Of a DNA stretch of 64,000 bases, positions 46,686 through 55,635 are shown piece by piece. Position 1 is the stretch's first letter. The number at the start of each line of letters is the position of its first letter. The position numbers and the translations under genes are program-made. This stretch comes from Acerihabitans arboris. Its GTDB lineage: Bacteria > Pseudomonadota > Gammaproteobacteria > Enterobacterales > Enterobacteriaceae. The notes below the pieces were generated by a model. That model had not been told where the DNA came from. It ran no database searches and saw only the letters and a list, made by a program, of their open reading frames with translations. The DNA lies in the NCBI RefSeq assembly GCF_010131535.1, contig NZ_WUBS01000012.1, positions 62,001-126,000 on the forward strand. The letters run 5' to 3'.

Positions 46686-47450
46686 ATGAAAACCGTTATG
46701 ATTACCGGATGCTCGTCCGGTTTCGGCCTCGAAACCGCGCAATACTTCCTCGATCGCGGCTGGAATGTTATCGCCACGATGCGTACGCCGCGCGGGGACA
46801 TTCTGCCACATTCCCCGCGTCTGCGCGTGCTGGCCCTTGATGTTACCGATCCGGACAGCATCCGTAGGGCGGTGGACGACGCGGGGCCGATCGACGTCCT
46901 GGTCAACAACGCGGGCATTGGCCTGCTCAGCGCCTTTGAAGGCACTCCGATGGCAATGGTCCGCGAAGTCTTCGAAACCAACACCTTCGGCACCATGGCG
47001 GTGATCCAGGCGGTGCTGCCTCAATTCAGGCAACGCCGGGCCGGGGCAATCGTAAACGTCACATCGACGGTGACATTGACGTCGTTTACCCTGCTTTCCG
47101 TCTATACCGCGAGCAAGGCGGCAGTGAACGCATTTACGCAGTGTCTGGCGCTGGAACTCCGGCAATTCAACATTCGGGTAAACCTGGTGCTTCCCGGTCG
47201 GGCGCCGGATACGCGCTTCGGTGAAAACGCACAGCCCCGGTTGCAGGGCGGGTTCCCGGATGCCTACGCCGACCTTGGGCAGAGTGTCTTCGACGAATGG
47301 GCACAGTCGTCGTCCCCGATCACCCGGCCGCTGGACGTGGCGGAGGCGGTATGGCGCGCGGCAAACGACCCCTCGTGCCCGTTTCACATCCCCGCCGGCG
47401 CTGACGCCGTGGCGCTGGCCGAGTCATTGGACCCTGGGCTAACCCCCTAG
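46686..47450 (+). CDS. Short-chain dehydrogenase/reductase
   Basis: The 254-residue SDR has the Rossmann glycine motif (MITGCSSGFGLETA), NNAG (about 76-79) and the catalytic Ser...YxxxK (SVYTASKAA). ATG 46686 follows AGGAG at eight bases; the longer frame from 46557 lies under the divergent regulator. It is likely an NADP-dependent oxidoreductase controlled by the adjacent AraC protein. The substrate cannot be told. Confidence 0.9.
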   Translation: MKTVMITGCSSGFGLETAQYFLDRGWNVIATMRTPRGDILPHSPRLRVLALDVTDPDSIRRAVDDAGPIDVLVNNAGIGLLSAFEGTPMAMVREVFETNTFGTMAVIQAVLPQFRQRRAGAIVNVTSTVTLTSFTLLSVYTASKAAVNAFTQCLALELRQFNIRVNLVLPGRAPDTRFGENAQPRLQGGFPDAYADLGQSVFDEWAQSSSPITRPLDVAEAVWRAANDPSCPFHIPAGADAVALAESLDPGLTP

Positions 47451-47496
47451 CCCGGCTGCGGCTGCTCCTGATATAGCCACATCACTCACATAATAA

Positions 47497-47520
47497 ATGG
47501 GGCCTTGGCCCTATTTTTTT
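47497..47520 (+). terminator. Intrinsic terminator after the SDR gene
   Basis: GGGC-CTTG-GCCC (47500-47511) is followed by TATTTTTTT. It separates the SDR gene from gntR. Confidence 0.65.
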
Positions 47521-47602
47521 GCCCACGCTCACCCTCTCCTGATAAACATACTCGCCACGTCTTTTTTTTGCTAAACTGCGCCCATTCCAGGTGGGAGCAG
47601 TC

Positions 47603-48607
47603 ATGGCGCAAATCAAGAAAAAAAGACCGGGACTTCAGGATGTTGCCGATAAAGTCGGCGTCACTAAAATGACGGTCAGCCGCTATTTGCGCAATCCGGC
47701 GCTGGTATCCGAGGCGTTGCAGTTTAAAATCGCCCAATCCCTGGATGAGCTGGGGTATATTCCCAACCGGGCGCCGGATATCCTCTCCAACTCCACCAGC
47801 CGGGCCATCGGCGTGCTGCTGCCCTCCCTGACCAACCAGGTGTTCGCCGAAGTGCTGCGCGGCATCGAAACGGTCACCGACGCCCACGGCTACCAGACCA
47901 TGCTGGCCCACTACGGCTACCAGCCCGAAACCGAAGAGCTGCGCCTGACCTCGCTGCTTTCATATAATATCGACGGGCTGATTTTAGCCGAACGCTCCCA
48001 TACCCCGCGCACCCTGAAGATGATTGAAGTGGCCGGTATCCCGGTGGTCGAGATCATGGACAGCGTTTCACCCTGTCTGGATATCGCGGTGGGGTTTGAT
48101 AATTTCGAGGCGGCGCGGCAAATGACCCTGTATATCATCTCGCGCGGGCATCGCAACGTGGTGTATTTCGGCGCGCGCCTGGATGAGCGTACCATTATCA
48201 AACAGCGCGGTTATGAACAGGCCATGAAAGAGCAGGGGCTGCCGGCCCACAGCGTCATGATTGTCGAATCATCCACCTACTCGACCGGCGCGGAGCTGTT
48301 TCGCCAGGCCCGGCGCGAGTTTCCCGCCATGGACAGCATTATCTGCACCAACGATGACCTGGCCATCGGCGCGGTGTTTGAATGCCAGCGCCAGGGGCTG
48401 CGCATCCCCGAGGATATGGCCATCGCCGGTTTCCACGGCCACGATGTCGGCCAGGCGATGCTGCCCAGGCTTGCCAGCGTGCTCACCCCCCGCGAGGAGA
48501 TGGGACGCCTGAGCGCCGAGAAACTCTTGGCCCGCCTGCGTGGCGAGACGGTCGATCCGCCGATCACGGACGTCGGTTTTACGCTATTACCCGGCGACAG
48601 CATCTAA
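47603..48607 (+). CDS. gntR: Gluconate repressor GntR (LacI family)
   Basis: The 334-residue product has the LacI helix-turn-helix (LQDVADKVGVTKMTVSRYLR) and the hinge (IPNRAPDILSNSTSRAIGVL). The sugar-binding core is nearly E. coli-like (SLTNQVFAEVLRGIETVTDA, ICTNDDLAIGAVFECQRQG, AIAGFHGHDVG). ATG 47603 follows GGGAG; a GTG at 47591 is less likely. It represses gluconate uptake genes and is relieved by gluconate. A gluconate transporter with GntR-type operator follows; gntK is not present. Confidence 0.96.
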   Translation: MAQIKKKRPGLQDVADKVGVTKMTVSRYLRNPALVSEALQFKIAQSLDELGYIPNRAPDILSNSTSRAIGVLLPSLTNQVFAEVLRGIETVTDAHGYQTMLAHYGYQPETEELRLTSLLSYNIDGLILAERSHTPRTLKMIEVAGIPVVEIMDSVSPCLDIAVGFDNFEAARQMTLYIISRGHRNVVYFGARLDERTIIKQRGYEQAMKEQGLPAHSVMIVESSTYSTGAELFRQARREFPAMDSIICTNDDLAIGAVFECQRQGLRIPEDMAIAGFHGHDVGQAMLPRLASVLTPREEMGRLSAEKLLARLRGETVDPPITDVGFTLLPGDSI

Positions 48608-48727
48608 ATCTTTCCTTTTTCTGCTTTTTCCCGCGCCGATGGGTTCATCGTAGCGTCATCTGACATACCCATAATTATGATCCACCTCCCAAAACGTTAA
48701 TTTAGTGCCGCCAGTGGATTCCTTAAT

Positions 48728-48763
48728 AAGATGTTACCGGTATCATGATACCGGTAACATCTT
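48728..48763. promoter_or_regulatory. 36-bp perfect palindrome, putative GntR operator
   Basis: AAGATGTTACCGGTATCA (48728-48745) is followed with no spacer by its exact reverse complement (48746-48763). Each half contains ATGTTACCGGTATCAT-like sequence, close to the GntR/IdnR operator of E. coli (ATGTTACCCGTATCAT). It lies 130 bases upstream of the gluconate transporter and 120 bases after gntR. The palindrome could hold two overlapping operators. Confidence 0.85.
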
Positions 48764-48843
48764 GATACGCACTATGCTCTAACGGTTGGTCGGGAGATAT
48801 CCCTAACTTGCGCATCACTGACCCGAATGCATAACTACTCGAA

Positions 48844-48867
48844 GGCAAGGACATTCAAACCCTTGCC
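48844..48867 (+). promoter_or_regulatory. Leader hairpin just upstream of the gluconate transporter
   Basis: GGCAAGG (48844-48850) pairs perfectly with CCTTGCC (48861-48867) across a ten-base loop. It ends 15 bases before the GAGG ribosome site of the transporter. It has no T-run, so an effect on mRNA stability or translation is more likely than termination. The role is inferred. Confidence 0.45.
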
Positions 48868-48892
48868 GGGAAAAGGCCATTGAGGATTTTTT

Positions 48893-50212
48893 ATGCCGCT
48901 CTTTATCGTTGCCATCGGCGTGGCGTTGCTGCTATTGCTCATGATTCGTTTCAAACTGAATGGTTTTATAGCCCTTATCCTGGTGGCGCTGATTGTCGGC
49001 GTGCTTGAGGGAATGCCGGTAAGCAAAGTACTGGTATCCATCAAGTCCGGCGTCGGCGGTACCTTAGGCAGCCTGGCGTTGATTATCGGTTTTGGCGCCA
49101 TGCTGGGTAAGCTGCTGGCGGACTGTGGCGGCGCACAGCGTATCGCCACTACGCTTATCGATAAGTTCGGCAAGCAGAATATCCAATGGGCGGTAGTCGT
49201 TACGGGCTTTACCGTGGGGTTTGCCCTGTTTTACGAAATCGGCTTCGTGCTGATGCTGCCGCTGGTGTTCAGCCTGGCCGCAACGGCGCGTATTCCGCTG
49301 CTGTATGTCGGCGTGCCGATGGCGGCCGCGCTTTCGGTCACCCATGGCTTCCTGCCGCCGCATCCGGGACCGACCGCCATTGCCACGATTTTCCATGCGG
49401 ATATGGGCAAGACCCTGCTGTATGGCGCCATACTGGCGGTGCCCACGGTGATCCTGGCGGGTCCGGTATATAGCCGGTTCCTGAAAGGCATCGACAAGCC
49501 GGTGCCGGAAGGTCTGTACAATCCGAAAATCTTTACCGAACAGGAAATGCCGACCTTCGCGGTCAGCGTCTGGACCGCGCTGGTGCCCGTCGTGCTGATG
49601 GCGCTGCGCGCCGTGGCCGAGATGGCATTGCCCGCCGGACATGTGATCCTGCCCTACGCCGAATTTTTTGGCGATCCGATCATGGCAACCCTGATTTCGG
49701 TGCTGATTGCCATCTTCACCTTCGGCATTAACCGCGGCCGCAGCGTGCAGCAGGTGATGGACACCATCAGCGACTCCATCAAGATTATTGCCATGATCCT
49801 GCTGATCATCGGCGGGGGCGGGGCATTTAAACAGGTTCTGGTGGACAGCGGCGTGGGTAACTACATTGCCTCGCTGATGGAAGGCAGCTCCATTTCGCCG
49901 TTGCTGCTGGCCTGGTCAATCGCCGCCGTACTGCGTATCGCCCTCGGCTCCGCCACGGTTGCGGCCATCACCGCCGGCGGCATCGCCGCGCCGCTGATTG
50001 CCACCACCGGCGCCAGTCCCGAGCTGATGGTTATTGCCGTCGGCGCCGGCAGCGTGATTTTCTCCCACGTGAACGATCCGGGTTTCTGGCTGTTCAAGGA
50101 GTATTTTAACCTGACCATCATGGAAACCATCAAATCCTGGTCGGTGCTGGAAACCATTATTTCGGTCTGCGGCCTGATCGGTTGCCTGCTGATGAACATG
50201 GCGATTTCATAA
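48893..50212 (+). CDS. gntT: Gluconate:H+ symporter, GntT type
   Basis: The 439-residue GntP-family permease has about 12-14 hydrophobic segments and family motifs: GFGAMLGKLLADCGGAQRIA, FALFYEIGFVLMLPLVFSLA, THGFLPPHPGPTAIA, ALGSATVAAITAGGI and HVNDPGFWLFKEYF. Length (438 in E. coli GntT) and sequence favour the high-affinity GntT over GntU. It follows gntR and a GntR-like palindrome, so it is likely gluconate-inducible. Confidence in GntT rather than a paralog is moderate. Confidence 0.85.
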   Translation: MPLFIVAIGVALLLLLMIRFKLNGFIALILVALIVGVLEGMPVSKVLVSIKSGVGGTLGSLALIIGFGAMLGKLLADCGGAQRIATTLIDKFGKQNIQWAVVVTGFTVGFALFYEIGFVLMLPLVFSLAATARIPLLYVGVPMAAALSVTHGFLPPHPGPTAIATIFHADMGKTLLYGAILAVPTVILAGPVYSRFLKGIDKPVPEGLYNPKIFTEQEMPTFAVSVWTALVPVVLMALRAVAEMALPAGHVILPYAEFFGDPIMATLISVLIAIFTFGINRGRSVQQVMDTISDSIKIIAMILLIIGGGGAFKQVLVDSGVGNYIASLMEGSSISPLLLAWSIAAVLRIALGSATVAAITAGGIAAPLIATTGASPELMVIAVGAGSVIFSHVNDPGFWLFKEYFNLTIMETIKSWSVLETIISVCGLIGCLLMNMAIS

Positions 50213-50236
50213 CCTGCCCGATGCCCGCAATCCTCA

Positions 50237-50264
50237 TCCCGGCCTGATGGCCGGGATTTTTTTT
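50237..50264 (+). terminator. Intrinsic terminator of the gluconate transporter
   Basis: TCCCGGCC-TGAT-GGCCGGGA is an eight-base-pair stem followed by eight T residues (50257-50264). Confidence 0.95.
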
Positions 50265-50276
50265 AGCGGGACTCAT

Positions 50277-50495
50277 TTAACCGTGTGGCGCGGGCGGATT
50301 ACGCCATGCGCGCAGTTCGAGCGGATCGAGGAAAAAAAGGCGATTGCCCGCCACGCGTCTTATCATAAATTCGATAAAAGTCCGTACCCTCAGCGGCATT
50401 GCATTCCGATGGCCGTAATGCATATAGATTCCCTCATGCTCGGCTACATGTTCCACCAGCAGCGGAACCAGCCTGCCGCAGCGGATAATGGTTTC
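50277..50495 (-). pseudogene. C-terminal remnant of a LysR-family regulator
   Basis: About 70 codons on the minus strand end with a natural TAA at 50277. They read RCGRLVPLLVEHVAEHEGIY, then MHYGHRNAMPLRVRTFIEFM, the usual last part of a LysR effector domain (LVP-LL...IY...R..P.RVRTFIEF). The helix-turn-helix and most of the effector domain are missing. Upstream in frame the sequence changes to that of the next gene's antisense. This is a truncated gene. Confidence 0.75.
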
Positions 50496-50552
50496 CTTGC
50501 TCCGGTTCTCAGCGATTTTCTTGCCCTGGCGTTCGGGCTTGGCCTGGGTTTT

Positions 50553-50999
50553 ATGATACCGGCGCACAGCGCCGTGGCCCGGGCAGATACCCGTGAGGCG
50601 CAAAACAAGGCGCCGATCGCCGCCGGGTTCGACGACTGGAAAAACGGCACCGGCAGCCCTGATGATCACCTCGCCGATAACGCCACCTGGACCATAGCGG
50701 GTAATTCCCTGGCATCAAGAACCTATCACGGCCGCGAGGATTTCCTGGCGAATGTGATCCGGCCTTTCAACGCCCGCATGTCGGGGCGGCTGATTCCTGA
50801 CGTCCGGCATATCTATGCCGACGGCGATACCGTCATTGTGCATTTCGATGCCGCCGGGACGGCGCGGGACCACAAACCCTACCGTAACAGCTATGCGTGG
50901 TTTTTTACGGTGCGAGGCAAGCGAATGGTCGACGCCACCGCCTTTTATGACAGCACCGCGTCCAACGATTTCTGGCGGCGCATGCGGCCGGACGCGTAA
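50553..50999 (+). CDS. SnoaL/NTF2-like domain protein with lost or unclear 5' end
   Basis: The C-terminal ~125 residues form an NTF2/SnoaL-like fold: DHLADNATWTIAGNSLAS, YHGREDFLANVIRPF, then IYADGDTVIVHFDAAGTARD and SYAWFFTVRGKRMVDATAFYD. The stretch just before (ALAFGLGLGFMIPAHSAVA) looks like a secretion signal, but no ATG with a ribosome site precedes it. The open frame continues back into the antisense LysR remnant. ATG 50553 lies inside the hydrophobic stretch. The 5' end has probably been lost with a deletion. Confidence 0.6.
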   Translation: MIPAHSAVARADTREAQNKAPIAAGFDDWKNGTGSPDDHLADNATWTIAGNSLASRTYHGREDFLANVIRPFNARMSGRLIPDVRHIYADGDTVIVHFDAAGTARDHKPYRNSYAWFFTVRGKRMVDATAFYDSTASNDFWRRMRPDA

Positions 51000-51089
51000 G
51001 TCGGGCGGCGGCCGGCGCGGTCATCAGGCCGCGCCGCCATCACTTCATGGCGGTAAATAGATGTCGTCTCATTAACGGCGTTGCCCCGA

Positions 51090-51683
51090 TCAACCACGAA
51101 GATAGGATCGCACCCCATCCAGGAACATCTGGGTGGACAGCATCACCAACAGCAACCCCATCAGGCGTTCCAGCGCGTTGACTCCCTTGTCGCCCAGCAG
51201 CCGGATAAACAGCGACGATTGCATCAGGATAAACACCGACATCCCCCAGGCTATCAGCAATGCCAGCACCAGATGATTAATCTGGTGCGGATACTGGTGG
51301 GACAGCAGCATCAGGGTGGCCAAAATCGACGGCCCGGCCACCAGCGGAATGGCCAGCGGCACCAGGAAGGGTTCTTCACCGGCCGGCAGTCCGCTGCTGC
51401 TGCCCTCCTGGGAAGGGAAAATCATTTTAATGGCAATCAGGAACATGATGATGCCGCCGGAGATCGACACGGTTTCCGAACGCAGGTTAAGAAAAGAGAG
51501 GATTTTTTCACCGGCAAACAAAAATAACAGCATCAGCAATAACGCAATCAACAGCTCGCGGATCACGATCGCCCGCCGCCGTTTCGGTTCGAGATGTTTT
51601 AACACCGACATAAAAATCGGCAGGTTGCCCAGCGGATCCATTATTAAAAACAGCAATACGGTTGCCGAAATCATTTCAGTCAT
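51090..51683 (-). CDS. yhgN: MarC-family inner-membrane protein YhgN
   Basis: The 197-residue product has six hydrophobic segments and MarC/YhgN signatures (LFLIMDPLGNLPIFMSVLKH, SISGGIIMFLIAIKMIFP, VPLAIPLVAGPSILATLMLL). The function is unknown; MarC proteins are no longer thought to be resistance determinants. It lies between the gluconate genes and asd, as in E. coli. Confidence 0.95.
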   Translation of the reverse strand: MTEMISATVLLFLIMDPLGNLPIFMSVLKHLEPKRRRAIVIRELLIALLLMLLFLFAGEKILSFLNLRSETVSISGGIIMFLIAIKMIFPSQEGSSSGLPAGEEPFLVPLAIPLVAGPSILATLMLLSHQYPHQINHLVLALLIAWGMSVFILMQSSLFIRLLGDKGVNALERLMGLLLVMLSTQMFLDGVRSYLRG

Positions 51684-51892
51684 TATCGCCTCTTTTTATT
51701 CAGTTTTTTATCCCTGATTTTCGCGCGCAGGGTGATTATTAGCACAACTGCTGAAAAAGTTTTCCTTATCGATTAATTTCGCTTGCAGCTATTCGGCCAC
51801 ATTTTGTAAGGTGGTCATTGTATAGCCTGCAAGCTTATGCTGCGGCTTACGCCAGAATATCCTTTGTCACCCTCCAAGGCAGGACAGTTAAC

Positions 51893-52996
51893 ATGAAAAA
51901 CGTTGGTTTTATTGGCTGGCGCGGTATGGTCGGTTCGGTGCTCATGCAACGCATGAACGAAGAACGCGATTTTGACGCCATCCGTCCGGTATTCTTCTCA
52001 ACCTCCCAGCATGGCCAGGCCGCGCCCGTATTCGGCGGGCAGCAAGGGACGTTGCAGGATGCCTTTGATCTGGACGCGCTTAGCGCCCTGGATATTATCG
52101 TCACCTGCCAGGGCGGCGATTATACCAACGAAATCTATCCGAAGCTGAAGGAAATCGGCTGGCAGGGATATTGGATCGACGCGGCATCCTCGCTGCGCAT
52201 GCGGGACGACGCCATCATCGTCCTTGACCCGGTGAACCAGGCGGTAATCCAGCAGGGCCTGAACGACGGCGTCAAAACCTTTGTCGGCGGCAACTGCACC
52301 GTCAGCCTGATGCTGATGTCGCTGGGCGGGCTGTTCGCCCACGATCTGGTCGACTGGGTGTCGGTGGCGACCTATCAGGCCGCGTCTGGCGGCGGGGCGC
52401 GCCATATGCGTGAGCTGCTGGTGCAAATGGGCCAGCTGCATAATGAAGTGGCTAAAGAGCTGCAGGATCCGGCCTCGGCCATTTTGGATATCGAACGTAA
52501 AGTAACGGCGCTGACCCGCAGCGGCGCCCTGCCTACGGATAACTTCGGCGTGCCGCTGGCCGGCAGCCTGATCCCCTGGATCGACAAACAGCTGGACAAC
52601 GGCCAGAGCCGTGAAGAATGGAAAGGCCAGGCCGAAACCAACAAAATACTCAATACCCGCCAGGTTATCCCGGTTGACGGCCTGTGCGTGCGGGTCGGCG
52701 CGCTGCGTTGCCATAGCCAGGCGTTTACCATCAAGCTCAAGCGTAACGTCGGCCTGCCGGAAATCGAACAGATGCTGGCTACCCATAACGATTGGGTCAA
52801 TGTGGTGCCCAACGATCGCGAACTGTCGATGCGGGAACTGACGCCGGCCGCCGTGACGGGGACCCTAAAAACGCCGGTCGGACGGCTGCGCAAACTGAAC
52901 ATGGGGCCGGAATATCTTTCCGCGTTTACCGTGGGCGATCAATTGTTATGGGGTGCGGCGGAACCATTGCGGCGTATGCTGCGCTTACTGGCCTGA
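51893..52996 (+). CDS. asd: Aspartate-semialdehyde dehydrogenase
   Basis: The 367-residue product, the same length as E. coli Asd, starts at ATG 51893 ([20 protein letters not shown]). The catalytic Cys135 is in GGNCTVSLM, and the DAASSLRM and [15 protein letters not shown] motifs are present. It makes aspartate semialdehyde for lysine/diaminopimelate, threonine and methionine. The in-frame start at 51818 lacks a ribosome site. Confidence 0.97.
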   Translation: MKNVGFIGWRGMVGSVLMQRMNEERDFDAIRPVFFSTSQHGQAAPVFGGQQGTLQDAFDLDALSALDIIVTCQGGDYTNEIYPKLKEIGWQGYWIDAASSLRMRDDAIIVLDPVNQAVIQQGLNDGVKTFVGGNCTVSLMLMSLGGLFAHDLVDWVSVATYQAASGGGARHMRELLVQMGQLHNEVAKELQDPASAILDIERKVTALTRSGALPTDNFGVPLAGSLIPWIDKQLDNGQSREEWKGQAETNKILNTRQVIPVDGLCVRVGALRCHSQAFTIKLKRNVGLPEIEQMLATHNDWVNVVPNDRELSMRELTPAAVTGTLKTPVGRLRKLNMGPEYLSAFTVGDQLLWGAAEPLRRMLRLLA

Positions 52997-53016
52997 TTCG
53001 ACGCTTCTGACAAACC

Positions 53017-53045
53017 AGCCCGTCCGTCATCGGCGGATGGGCTTT
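53017..53045 (+). terminator. Intrinsic terminator after asd
   Basis: AGCCCGTCCG pairs with CGGATGGGCT (one G-T pair), followed by a short T-run. It separates asd from the glycogen operon. Confidence 0.7.
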
Positions 53046-53451
53046 GATTACCCTCGCTAATTCCCCGCTTTAACGCACTTTAAATTAAATAAGCTAAATA
53101 ATTTCACTTTTTTAACCTTTATGTAAAGTCGCTTTTTTCATATTGCGATGATTAATATAAGAATCTTTTTTTCAAACCCAAAATTTATCAACGGTTTATT
53201 AGAAAATAAAAATTTTATCACCGGGGTTATTCTTTCTTCTAAACCTTTGTCTATGCTTATTATTGTGAGATCTATGATTGCGAACAAGATGTAATCAATG
53301 CTTGCGGGATCTCTGCACAGCTTCTTTCTACCCGCGCCGGTTCCTCCGGCGAGGGGGACGTGCATTAGGGAAACCAAGGGGTTTTTTAAACATCTGGTAA
53401 TTTTTTTGGAAATATTCTTGTATTTCATGGAGTAATCAAAGGAATAACACC
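53046..53451. other. AT-rich leader region of the glycogen operon
   Basis: About 400 strongly AT-rich bases precede glgB. Presumed promoter region; several TATAAT-like stretches (for example near 53155) prevent a single confident call. A 96-residue minus-strand frame (53138-53428) has no recognisable motif and ends in low-complexity Ile/Phe, so it is not called. A TAATCAAAGGAATAAC ribosome-site region precedes the glgB ATG. Confidence 0.5.
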
Positions 53452-55635
53452 ATGTCAGGATTTCCCGACCATGAGGTCATTACAGCATTGGTATCCGGCC
53501 GTTATGCCGATCCGTTTTCATTATTAGGCATGCATATCACTGGCGAAGGATTGGTGGTGCGCGCTTTATTACCGGACGCCAGCGCGGTAGCACTTATTGA
53601 TAAAAAAAATGGGCGCAAGATCACAGAATTAACCTGTGAGGATGCCCGTGGTTTGTTTATGGCGCAATTAGGCCGGCGTAAAAAACCTTTTACCTATCAA
53701 TTAGCCGTCACCTGGCATGAGCATACCCATATCATCGAAGACCCGTACCGTTTCGGGCCGCTTTTGCAGGATATCGATAGCTGGCTGCTGGCGGAAGGCA
53801 CGCATTTACGCCCTTATGAACGCCTCGGCGCCCATCCGGACGAGCTGGACGGGGTGGCGGGCATGCGTTTTGCCGTCTGGGCGCCCAATGCCCAGCGGGT
53901 ATCGGTGGTCGGCGAGTTTAATTATTGGGACGGCCGCCGGCATCCGATGCGTCAGCGGCGCGAAAACGGTATTTGGGAACTGTTCTTGCCCGCCGTTACC
54001 CTCGGGCAGCTGTATAAATACGAGATTATCGATTGCCACGGCCAAACGCGCCTGAAAGCCGACCCCTACGCTTTCGAGGCGCAGATGCGCCCCGAGACCG
54101 CCTCCCTGACCAGGGGGTTGCCGCCGATAGTCGAGCCGGATGCAGCCAGAAGCGCGGCCAATACCTTTAACCAGCCGATCTCCATTTATGAAGTCCACTT
54201 GGGATCCTGGCGACGCCACGCCGACAATAATTTCTGGCTCAGCTACCTGGAACTGGCGGAGCAGCTGGTCGGTTATGTCAAATATATGGGGTTTACCCAT
54301 ATCGAACTGCTGCCGATTAACGAACATCCCTTTGACGGTAGCTGGGGTTACCAGCCGCTGGGTATCTATGCGCCCACCCGTCGTTTCGGCACGCCCGAGG
54401 ACTTCCGGGTATTGATTGACGCCGCCCACCGGGCGGGCATCAACGTGCTGCTCGACTGGGTGCCGGGCCATTTCCCCGGCGACGAGTTCGGCCTGGCGAA
54501 ATTCGACGGCACCTCATTATATGAATACGCCGATCCGCGCGAAGGGCTGCATCAGGACTGGAATACGCTGATCTATAACTACGGCCGTAACGAGGTGCGT
54601 AATTTCCTGGCGGGCAACGCGCTGTTCTGGCTGGAAAGATACGGTATCGACGGTTTACGCGTCGATGCGGTGGCTTCGATGATCTACCGCGATTACAGCC
54701 GGCCGGCCGGGGAATGGGTGCCTAACCATTATGGCGGCAACGAAAACCTCGAGGCGATAGCCTTCCTGCGCTATACCAACCATAACCTGGGCACCCAGCG
54801 CGACGGCGCCATCACCGTGGCCGAGGAATCCACCTCGTTTTCCGGCGTCACCGCGCCGCCGGAAAATGGCGGCCTCGGGTTCCATTATAAATGGAACATG
54901 GGCTGGATGAATGACACGCTGAAATATATGCAGCTCGATCCGGTGCATCGCAAATACCATCATCACCAGATGACCTTCAGCATGGTGTATGCCTACAGCG
55001 AGAACTTCGTGCTGCCGCTGTCCCATGACGAGGTGGTGCACGGCAAGCATTCCATCCTCAACCGTATGCCCGGCGACATGTGGCAGAAGTTCGCCAATGT
55101 CCGCGCCTATTACGGCTTTATGTGGGGACATCCCGGTAAAAAGCTCCTGTTTATGGGTAACGAGTTCGCCCAGCTGCGGGAATGGAATCATGACTTCAGC
55201 CTCGACTGGCATCTGCTCGACGACCCGGACGGCATGCACAGCGGCGTGCAGCGGCTGGTACGCGATTTAAACCAGTGCTACCGCACCCATGCGCCGTTAT
55301 ATGAGGTGGATTACCGCTATAACGGTTTTGAATGGCTGGTGGCGGACGACAGCGAAAACTCGGTCTTCGCGTTCCTGCGCCGCGACGCCAGCGGCGGCGA
55401 GATGATCGTGGTCAGCAACTTTACCCCGGTGCCCCGTCCCGGCTATCGCATCGGCATCCCGTCCCCTGGCCGCTGGCGCGAGGCGCTTAATACCGATTCC
55501 CATTATTACAACGGCGGCAACCTGGGCAACAGCGGCGAACTGCACAGCGAACACATTCCCAGCCATCACCGGGAGCATTCGCTCCTGCTGACCGTACCGC
55601 CTCTGGCGACGATTTTCCTGGTACGGGAGAATTAA
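53452..55635 (+). CDS. glgB: 1,4-alpha-glucan branching enzyme
   Basis: The 727-residue GH13 enzyme has N-terminal CBM48-type modules ([20 protein letters not shown]) and the amylase barrel. The nucleophile is Asp405 ([10 protein letters not shown]) and the acid/base is Glu458 (ITVAEEST), at the E. coli positions. [14 protein letters not shown] is also present. It introduces alpha-1,6 branches into glycogen. First gene of the operon; its TAA overlaps the glgX ATG (TAATG). Confidence 0.98.
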   Translation: MSGFPDHEVITALVSGRYADPFSLLGMHITGEGLVVRALLPDASAVALIDKKNGRKITELTCEDARGLFMAQLGRRKKPFTYQLAVTWHEHTHIIEDPYRFGPLLQDIDSWLLAEGTHLRPYERLGAHPDELDGVAGMRFAVWAPNAQRVSVVGEFNYWDGRRHPMRQRRENGIWELFLPAVTLGQLYKYEIIDCHGQTRLKADPYAFEAQMRPETASLTRGLPPIVEPDAARSAANTFNQPISIYEVHLGSWRRHADNNFWLSYLELAEQLVGYVKYMGFTHIELLPINEHPFDGSWGYQPLGIYAPTRRFGTPEDFRVLIDAAHRAGINVLLDWVPGHFPGDEFGLAKFDGTSLYEYADPREGLHQDWNTLIYNYGRNEVRNFLAGNALFWLERYGIDGLRVDAVASMIYRDYSRPAGEWVPNHYGGNENLEAIAFLRYTNHNLGTQRDGAITVAEESTSFSGVTAPPENGGLGFHYKWNMGWMNDTLKYMQLDPVHRKYHHHQMTFSMVYAYSENFVLPLSHDEVVHGKHSILNRMPGDMWQKFANVRAYYGFMWGHPGKKLLFMGNEFAQLREWNHDFSLDWHLLDDPDGMHSGVQRLVRDLNQCYRTHAPLYEVDYRYNGFEWLVADDSENSVFAFLRRDASGGEMIVVSNFTPVPRPGYRIGIPSPGRWREALNTDSHYYNGGNLGNSGELHSEHIPSHHREHSLLLTVPPLATIFLVREN

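Noticed and set aside
53138-53428. 96-codon minus-strand frame upstream of glgB
   Set aside because: AT-rich low-complexity translation, no homology features; it lies in the expected glg promoter/leader.
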